Origin: Bradyrhizobium sp. 149
GTDB lineage: Bacteria > Pseudomonadota > Alphaproteobacteria > Rhizobiales > Xanthobacteraceae
Direction of reading: 5' to 3'
Assembly: GCF_023073915.1 (NCBI RefSeq)
Contig: NZ_JADPKK010000022.1
Location: forward strand, 186,001 to 250,000
Length of the DNA: 64,000 nucleotides
Of the stretch, positions 58,649-64,000 are shown piece after piece. Numbering within the stretch: position 1 is the first letter of the stretch; each line of letters starts with the position of its first letter. Made by a program: the position numbers and the translations under genes. Under the pieces are notes generated by a model. It was not told the origin of the DNA. It made no database searches and worked only from the letters and a program-made list of their open reading frames with translations.

Positions 58649-59284
58649 TCAGGGCTTTTGGCCGAAATTGAAAGTCTTGGTGGCAGACCAGGGATCGGTC
58701 GTCGAGACCTGCTCGGTCGGGACTTGCTCCACGTCAGGCGACAACGGCTTCGCCGAGAAGGTCCGGCCCCATTGGTGGCTTGGCTCGTTGCTGATCTTGC
58801 CGATATAGGTGACGAGATCCCAGATCACGCTGTCAGGCAGCACGCCGCCCCAAGCCGGCATGCCGTTCGGCCGGCCCTGATAGATCGAGAGAAAGATGTT
58901 CTCGGGCTGCGAGCCGTAAGTGAAAATGCTGTTGCTCAGCGCCGGCCCCATGCCGCCGCCGCCATTGGGTGCGTGGCAGCCGACGCAGTTGAAGTTGACG
59001 TAGTAAGTCATCCCGCGCTGCTCCGCATTCGGATCGCCTTGCGCGGGGTTCTTGATCTGAGGCCGGTCCGGCTGCGCGCCCGGAAAGAGGGTGGTGACCG
59101 GGACCTGCATGAACACGCCCGGCCTGCCATTGCCGACGCTGCCACCGAAAGTCGGACGCGGTGCCGGCGTCGGCGTCTGCGCCTCCTGCGATTGCGGCAG
59201 AGTCTGCTGGGCAAGCCCGGCGCCGTTCGGCACGGTTGCCAGCAGCAACGATAGGGCGCTCGCGCGCAGGGCTGCGGCAGACAT
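58649..59284 (-). CDS. c-type cytochrome of the quinoprotein dehydrogenase module (XoxG/MxaG-like role)
   Basis: The 211-residue periplasmic cytochrome has a signal peptide (LRASALSLLLATVPNGAGLA) and a Pro-rich linker. The haem motif is NFNCVGCHAPNGGGGMGPAL, and the Met ligand is in NGMPAWGGVLPD. In such clusters the cytochrome is the direct electron acceptor of the PQQ enzyme. It starts at ATG 59284 overlapping the previous stop (TGATG), or at a GTG 3 nt upstream; AGGAGG lies 9 or 6 nt away. Confidence 0.88.
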   Translation of the reverse strand: MSAAALRASALSLLLATVPNGAGLAQQTLPQSQEAQTPTPAPRPTFGGSVGNGRPGVFMQVPVTTLFPGAQPDRPQIKNPAQGDPNAEQRGMTYYVNFNCVGCHAPNGGGGMGPALSNSIFTYGSQPENIFLSIYQGRPNGMPAWGGVLPDSVIWDLVTYIGKISNEPSHQWGRTFSAKPLSPDVEQVPTEQVSTTDPWSATKTFNFGQKP

Positions 59285-60123
59285 CACTCACGTCCTCCTG
59301 AGACCGTGACCGGTTGGTCCACAAGCGGAACGCCGTAACTGCGCAGCAGCGAGGTGATCTCGGACCGATGCGTGTCGATGAACGCATTCAGCCGGTCACG
59401 CAAAGCGCCGTCGCCCTTGCGCACGCCCATGGAAATGGCGAACTGGAACTGCTGGGGCGCAAAGCGCTCGTAGTCCCGGATCGGGGTGACGGTCAGCGCC
59501 GCGGCTGAGCGTTGCGCGAAATAGCCGCCCAGCGGACCCCACGCGGCGGCGACGTCGACCTCGCCGTTTCCGACCGCCTCGATCAGGCGCGCCGGCGGAT
59601 CGGCCTGGCGATAGTCGCCGTAGATCGAGTAGCCGCGGACGTTGTCGACGATGCCCTGTTCGCCGAGCGCCTGCGCGGGCGGCGGATTGTTGCCGTCATC
59701 GCCGATCAGATGCACGCCGATCACGAGGTGGTGCAGGCGCGAGTCGAGCAGCGACGATAGGTCGAGGTGCCGGTCCTGCCGCGTGACGAACACGTAACTC
59801 GACCGATAATAGGGCATCGTGGTCTCGACGAGATCATAGCCGGCCGGCACGCCCATCACGACGTCGCATTTGCCGGCTTTCAGCGTGTTGCGGACGAAGC
59901 CGCGGCGCTGCGCCCACCAAGTGTATTGCAGCTGCTTGCCGAGGTCTTCGGCCACCATGGCTGCGAGCTTGTTCTCGAATCCCGCCTCGTCGCTGTTCGA
60001 GAACGGCATATTGTTCGGATCGGCGCAGACGCGGAGTTCGCCATCCGATGCCGTCGCCGCGGTGGTCGCGAGCCCGATCAGGATAACGAGCGCGATGCTG
60101 GAACAACTATTTCGAAGGCGCAT
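59284..60123 (-). CDS. Quinoprotein-dehydrogenase-associated periplasmic binding protein (XoxJ-like)
   Basis: A 279-residue solute-binding-fold protein with a signal peptide (SIALVILIGLATTAATAS). The mature start ELRVCADPNNMPFSNSDEAG is typical of the PQQ-dehydrogenase-associated subfamily (MxaJ/XoxJ), as is GKCDVVMGVPAGYDLVETTM. No permease or ATPase genes accompany it, so it is not an ABC importer. XoxJ is thought to help activate or cofactor-load XoxF. It overlaps the dehydrogenase by 17 bp and the cytochrome by 1 bp. Confidence 0.88.
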   Translation of the reverse strand: MRLRNSCSSIALVILIGLATTAATASDGELRVCADPNNMPFSNSDEAGFENKLAAMVAEDLGKQLQYTWWAQRRGFVRNTLKAGKCDVVMGVPAGYDLVETTMPYYRSSYVFVTRQDRHLDLSSLLDSRLHHLVIGVHLIGDDGNNPPPAQALGEQGIVDNVRGYSIYGDYRQADPPARLIEAVGNGEVDVAAAWGPLGGYFAQRSAAALTVTPIRDYERFAPQQFQFAISMGVRKGDGALRDRLNAFIDTHRSEITSLLRSYGVPLVDQPVTVSGGRE

Positions 60124-61942
60124 GGCTGGTGTCCTCACCATTTGCGCCGCCGAGCTTGAACACCAGCAGTTCGCTCCCGCCGGCGGTGTAGAACGGCAGA
60201 TCCTGCGTCGCCCCGGTAAAGCCGAGGGCGCCGTTGCGCACCCGCGGATCGACCTCGGCATTGGCCACCACGCCCGGCCAGCCGCCGACGCCCGAGAGGA
60301 TCGCGATGTATTGCTGTCCGTCCGAGCCGCGATAGGAAACCGGTTGGCCGATGAACCCGGAGCCGGCACGGAATTGCCAGAGCACGTGCCCATCCTTGGC
60401 GTCGACCACTTTGAACAAGCGATCCATGGTGCCGTAGAATGCGACGTCGCCGGCTGTCACGAGCGCGCCGCTCCAGACCGGCAGCTTCTCATGGATCTCC
60501 CAGACCTTCTTGCGCGCGACGGGGTCCCACGCCATGAACTCGCCGCGGTATCCGCCGGGGCCGGCATACATGTCGACGTCGGCGCCGACATAGGGCGTGC
60601 CGGCGATGTAACCAACTTGAGAAGCCTTGAAGCTCATACAGAGATGCTGATGGGGCACATAAAGGAGTTTTGTGCGCGGTGACCACGCGCTCGGCTGCCA
60701 ATCCTTGGCGCCGGGCGCGCTCGGGCAGATGTTCTCGACCGTCTTGCCGGTAAGCGGCGTCTTCTCCTCGTTCGGGATGATCTTGCCGGTTTTCAGGTCG
60801 ACGCCATTATAGGCGTTCACGAAATCATATGCGTCCGCCGAGATCACTTCGCCGGTGGCGCGATCCATGACGTACATGTAGCCGTTGCGGCCGGGGTGGA
60901 TGAGAACCTTGCGCGGCTGTCCATTGATCTCGAGGTCGACGAGAACGTTCTCGTTGATCTCGTCGTGGTCGAACAGGTCGTGCGGGTTGATCTGGTAGGC
61001 CCATTTGGCGCGACCGGTATCAGCGTCACGCGCAAAAATCGTGGTGCTCCAGAGATTGTCGCCACTGCGCTGGTTCGCATTCCAGGGGCTTGGATTGGCC
61101 GTGCCGTAGTAGACCAGGTTCAGATCAGGATCGTAGGAGATCCAGCCCCAGACGGTGCCGCCGCCCATCTGCCATCGATCGGCGGGCCAAGTCTTGACGC
61201 CGAGATCCTGGCCTTTGAGATTGTCGTAGAACGGCTTGAAATCGTCGCTAATCAGCACGTCCTTGTCGGGACCTGTCGAATAGGCGCGCCAAGCGATGGC
61301 TCCGGTGTTCTCGTCGAGCGCGGTCACCCAGCCGCGCACGCCGAGTTCGCCGCCGCTGTTGCCGACGAGAATCTTTCCTTTCACCACGACGGGAGCCATG
61401 GTGATGGTTTCCCCCTTGTTGATCTCGCCGAGCTTCGTGTGCCAAAGCTCTTTGCCGCTCTTCGCATCCAAGGCGACGGTGTGGTTATCGAGCGTGTTGA
61501 GAAAGACCTTGCCGTTGTCGAAGGCGAGTCCGCGATTGACGACGTCGCAGCAGGCGACGCCCGCGGCGGCGGGCTCCGGCTTCGGTGCGTAGGACCATTT
61601 CAATTCACCGGTCGTGGCATCGAGTGCGAACACACGGTTGGGGTAGGGACCTGCATACGGCCCGACCACATACATGGTGCCGTCCACCACCAGCGGCGCC
61701 GCCTCCTGACCTCGATCGGCGCCGACCGAGAACGTCCACGCAAGCTGGAGGCGCGAAGCATTGGTCGCGTTGATCTGGTCGAGTTCGCTGTAGCGGGTGT
61801 TGGCATAGTCGCGCGCCGCCATGGGCCATTGGCCCGGGTCCTTCATACGGCTGGCCAGATCGGTTTGTGCCGAGGCGGACGACAGCAATGCGCAGGACGC
61901 GCAAACCGCGCTCAGCAACCGCGTAAGCCGACGCACTAACAT
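60107..61942 (-). CDS. PQQ-dependent methanol/ethanol dehydrogenase, lanthanide type (XoxF/ExaF-like)
   Basis: The 611-residue periplasmic eight-bladed propeller has a signal peptide (LTRLLSAVCASCALLSSASA). The adjacent disulfide cysteines that stack on PQQ are Cys131-Cys132 (GVACCDVVNRG). The metal/PQQ Asn is in TANPSPWN. The catalytic Asp region reads PHDLFDHDEIN: the catalytic Asp325 is followed two residues later by Asp327, the extra carboxylate that in XoxF and ExaF binds a rare-earth ion and is absent from calcium-dependent MxaF. The enzyme oxidises primary alcohols and hands electrons to a cytochrome c. The sub-clade is not certain. No pqq synthesis genes are in the window. Confidence 0.92.
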   Translation of the reverse strand: MLVRRLTRLLSAVCASCALLSSASAQTDLASRMKDPGQWPMAARDYANTRYSELDQINATNASRLQLAWTFSVGADRGQEAAPLVVDGTMYVVGPYAGPYPNRVFALDATTGELKWSYAPKPEPAAAGVACCDVVNRGLAFDNGKVFLNTLDNHTVALDAKSGKELWHTKLGEINKGETITMAPVVVKGKILVGNSGGELGVRGWVTALDENTGAIAWRAYSTGPDKDVLISDDFKPFYDNLKGQDLGVKTWPADRWQMGGGTVWGWISYDPDLNLVYYGTANPSPWNANQRSGDNLWSTTIFARDADTGRAKWAYQINPHDLFDHDEINENVLVDLEINGQPRKVLIHPGRNGYMYVMDRATGEVISADAYDFVNAYNGVDLKTGKIIPNEEKTPLTGKTVENICPSAPGAKDWQPSAWSPRTKLLYVPHQHLCMSFKASQVGYIAGTPYVGADVDMYAGPGGYRGEFMAWDPVARKKVWEIHEKLPVWSGALVTAGDVAFYGTMDRLFKVVDAKDGHVLWQFRAGSGFIGQPVSYRGSDGQQYIAILSGVGGWPGVVANAEVDPRVRNGALGFTGATQDLPFYTAGGSELLVFKLGGANGEDTSHAPSK

Positions 61943-62052
61943 ATGCAAAGATCTCCACGGCAGTGATGGGGCCATGCCGCGATGCAGGCCGGATTGCGAA
62001 CGTACAAACGTTGCGCCTCCGCTTGGTTCCAAAGTCCGACCTTAGCGGTGCG

Positions 62053-62844
62053 CTATCTCACGACATTGCCAGAAACGCCCGCGCCGAGATCTACGGCGAT
62101 CTGATCCTCCTTGCCGTTGCACTTGGGGTGACCAAATCCCGACGGACTTTTGCCGTCAGGCCCGATGTCATAGATGATCGCGTCTTTCATGTTCGGGCTG
62201 ACGCCGGCCGGCACGCGGTCAAGTCCGAGCAGGTGACGCACGCGCCAGGCGACGTTGTGATCGGCGCAGGAACTGTCACCGCTGACGCCCAGCGCACCGG
62301 CGACGCCGTTGCCGTCATAGAGCGCCAGCCCACCGCCAAAGACGATTACGCCGCCGACGGGCTTGCCGACCATCGGATCGTGGGGAGTCCCGAATTCGTC
62401 GGGAGTACCGGCGTACAGAACCTCGGGGGATGGAGGATTGCTGAGAGCCGTACCGAACAGGAATCCGCCAGGTTGCGCGCCCGCGTAAAGATTGGCCGTG
62501 GCCATGGCCTTGTCCTTCAGGCTGAACGCGTTGGCGGTGTTGGCCTTTTCAGCTGCGATCGCCCGGCTGCCAAGCCACTGATCATCGACCTTGCTGCCGC
62601 TGTAAGCGACTGCGCAGACAACGCCCTGTCGATTGACGACAGCAGCCCACTCGTTGTTGTCGAGGCCTCCGTTGCTCGGCCCGCCGCCCGGCTTGACGCT
62701 CTTCTTGAGGGAATCGGCGAGCTGGTCATGGTCGACCGGACACGACATCGCGGGACGGGGCTGGTCCTGCGCGTTCAAGACAACGGGCATCGAGAAAGCT
62801 GCGCTCAAGATCGCGGCTGCCGTCGTGACGGATCGCTTGCCCAT
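62053..62844 (-). CDS. GlcG/HbpS-family haem-binding-like secreted protein
   Basis: The 263-residue protein has a signal peptide (TTAAAILSAAFSMPVVLNAQ) and a domain with the GlcG/HbpS (DUF336) look: VSGDSSCADHNVAWRVRHLL near the end, GGVIVFGGGLALYDGNGVAG, and AIAAEKANTANAFSLKD. Members bind haem or cofactors and often accompany PQQ dehydrogenases. It lies 110 bp upstream of the dehydrogenase on the same strand, so a role in cofactor handling is an inference. Confidence 0.85.
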   Translation of the reverse strand: MGKRSVTTAAAILSAAFSMPVVLNAQDQPRPAMSCPVDHDQLADSLKKSVKPGGGPSNGGLDNNEWAAVVNRQGVVCAVAYSGSKVDDQWLGSRAIAAEKANTANAFSLKDKAMATANLYAGAQPGGFLFGTALSNPPSPEVLYAGTPDEFGTPHDPMVGKPVGGVIVFGGGLALYDGNGVAGALGVSGDSSCADHNVAWRVRHLLGLDRVPAGVSPNMKDAIIYDIGPDGKSPSGFGHPKCNGKEDQIAVDLGAGVSGNVVR

Positions 62845-62915
62845 GTGGCCTCCTGGAGTACCGCAGTCAGCATGCGAACGTTCGAGGAGAAGTCGCGGTT
62901 CCTATGCAGGATCGC

Positions 62916-63839
62916 TCAGCCTGGATGTTGAAGCAGAGAGAGGCGGGAGTGCCCACCGTCCGCCGTCAGCCAGCGATGGGCGAAGAACAAGGCCGCGCAT
63001 GTGTAGAGTATGCCCATCGGCACCCACATCAGGATGCCGGCCAGCTGCTGGTCTTCAAGCGGCGAGAGGCCGACTTCGCCGGCGAGGGCGCCCTGGCCCG
63101 GGATCCAGAGCCGCGTCGACACGGTCAGCAAGGCCCCGAGCACGCCGGAATGCAGGATGGTGATGAACAGGCAGGCGACCGCGATGCCGTCGCGAATTCG
63201 GATACTGCGGCCCCGTCCTCGACCGTGCAGCAGCACCCACCAGAACAATAGCGCGCTGACGAAGAAGCTGATGTGCTGGAGACGATGGATCGCCGTGTTC
63301 TCGAGCGCCCATGCGTAGAGCGGTGGTGCATGCCAGACCCAGAGCGCTGCGCCGTGGAGGATGGTCGCGCTCATGGGGTGGCTTACAAAACGCCACGGCC
63401 ACACCAGTACCGGCCAATTGAGAACGCGACCTGCCGCCGGGCGAAGCCGGGCTGGCAGGCTCCACAGCAGCGGACCGTTGATCCGGGCGAACGCCATCAG
63501 CGGTGCCGCCGCGACCATGAGCAGCTCGTGCTCGACCATGTGCGCGGTGAACAGGCGCTCGCCGAGCCAGTGCAGCGGCGAGGTCACGGCGAGCGCGGCG
63601 ATCAGCCATCCGGTCCAGAACGCCGCGACCTGGCGGAAACTGACGCCGCGGCCGCCTCCCGCATGGTGCCAAAGCCGCTGCGTTCCGACATAGAAGCCGA
63701 TCCCCACGGCATAGAGCGGGGCCATCAGCCAGGGGTCGTAGCTCCAAAGCGATCCGGAATCGACATCCGACAGTCCGTGCGCATCGGCCGACCCCGCGAG
63801 CAGCGCGAGCAGCAGCGCTGCAATCCTCAGCGCAGGCAT
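62916..63839 (-). CDS. caa3-type cytochrome oxidase assembly factor CtaG-like membrane protein
   Basis: The 307-residue polytopic protein starts with a signal-like helix (MPALRIAALLLALLAGSADA) and carries about seven transmembrane segments with conserved histidines: TAHMVEHELLMVAAAPLMAF, SHPMSATILHGAALWVWHAP, AIHRLQHISFFVSALLFWW and FITILHSG. This is the caa3_CtaG family, unrelated to the Cox11-type CtaG, and is thought to assist copper-centre assembly. It lies 71 bp upstream of the HbpS-like gene on the same strand. Confidence 0.88.
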   Translation of the reverse strand: MPALRIAALLLALLAGSADAHGLSDVDSGSLWSYDPWLMAPLYAVGIGFYVGTQRLWHHAGGGRGVSFRQVAAFWTGWLIAALAVTSPLHWLGERLFTAHMVEHELLMVAAAPLMAFARINGPLLWSLPARLRPAAGRVLNWPVLVWPWRFVSHPMSATILHGAALWVWHAPPLYAWALENTAIHRLQHISFFVSALLFWWVLLHGRGRGRSIRIRDGIAVACLFITILHSGVLGALLTVSTRLWIPGQGALAGEVGLSPLEDQQLAGILMWVPMGILYTCAALFFAHRWLTADGGHSRLSLLQHPG

Positions 63840-64000
63840 GGGCTGATCATGAGCGAGGCGGCGAGCTGGTTCGCGATCACCAGCGCAAACAGCACACCGG
63901 AGCCGACGCCAAGCCAGGCCATGAACGTTCTCGGCCCGCCACCTTGCGCATCGGCCCATTCAGCCTCCGCGCCGCGCCGAACTGCGCGGGCCGAAATCAG
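63827..64000 (-). CDS. C-terminal end of a small membrane protein (partial)
   Basis: The frame is open to the window edge and ends at a TGA at 63827-63829, overlapping the CtaG-like start by 13 bp. The 57 visible residues are a polar part (RGAEAEWADAQGGGPRTF) and one transmembrane helix (AWLGVGSGVLFALVIANQLA) followed by a short tail. The overlap implies translational coupling with the CtaG-like gene, so it is probably part of the same oxidase- or dehydrogenase-linked operon. Too little is present to name it. Confidence 0.6.
   Translation of the reverse strand: MISARAVRRGAEAEWADAQGGGPRTFMAWLGVGSGVLFALVIANQLAASLMISPCLR

Noticed and set aside
59284..60123. ABC-transporter substrate-binding protein for nutrient uptake
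   Set aside because: No permease or ATPase is nearby, and it overlaps the quinoprotein gene; the XoxJ-like role fits better.

Overview
The window is 64 kb of high-GC alphaproteobacterial chromosome. Gene order and protein character point to Bradyrhizobium or a close relative in the Nitrobacteraceae: a cysteine-containing alphaproteobacterial porin, the rpoZ-rsh-pdxJ-acpS-lepB-rnc-era-recO string, a long-form TopA and RNase R with lysine-rich tails, and several small intergenic palindromes of the kind common in that genus. The genus call is inference from content; no database was searched.

Region by region. 1-5.4 kb: the end of an amidohydrolase, an acyltransferase-3 protein, a secreted Cys-rich protein, ribosomal protein L33, an LLM-class FMN monooxygenase and a Nudix hydrolase. 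5.4-11 kb (minus strand): DUF983, RNase R and topoisomerase I in a tight string. 11-15.1 kb: a small redox island lying between topA and dprA. It holds a flavodoxin-like protein, an HxlR regulator divergent from an SDR with a perfect 18-bp inverted repeat between them, and a second HxlR regulator divergent from an azoreductase. 15.1-21.9 kb: DprA, an amidase, a patatin-like lipase, PlsY, a dihydroorotase homologue that has lost its metal site, and aspartate transcarbamoylase. 22-30 kb: a VanX-like dipeptidase, an AidB-like acyl-CoA dehydrogenase, a CPBP protease, an AEC transporter, RuvX, and a LysR regulator divergent from two nitronate-monooxygenase-like genes.

30.1-34.9 kb is the GatCAB amidotransferase locus. 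Three other genes (two small hypotheticals and an FkbM-type methyltransferase) are threaded between gatC, gatA and gatB, mostly by ATGA stop-start overlaps, and a terminator follows gatB. 34.9-37.6 kb is gene-poor: a 32-residue lysine-rich protein, a 52-residue ORF with an ideal Shine-Dalgarno, a short Sel1-like protein and tRNA-Ser(GCU). 37.6-45.3 kb holds a TPR plus O-GlcNAc-transferase-like protein with seven exact-length 102-bp repeats, a porin behind a structured leader, and a soluble lytic transglycosylase.

45.5-57.8 kb is housekeeping: dapA, mscL, smpB, a peroxiredoxin, a family-5 uracil-DNA glycosylase, a NYN-domain protein, then rpoZ, rsh, pdxJ, acpS, lepB, rnc, era and recO. 58.2-64 kb (minus strand) is a PQQ alcohol-oxidation module: a quinoprotein dehydrogenase carrying the Asp-x-Asp signature of lanthanide-dependent enzymes, a XoxJ-like periplasmic protein, two c-type cytochromes, a GlcG/HbpS-like protein and a caa3-type CtaG homologue.

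Most of the window is core genome. The parts most worth a second look are the lanthanide-type dehydrogenase module, the metal-site-less dihydroorotase fused into the pyrB operon, the perfect HxlR operator, the passenger genes inside the gat operon, the folded porin leader, and the small orphan genes around 35-36.4 kb. I did not find a system that I can claim is wholly undescribed.
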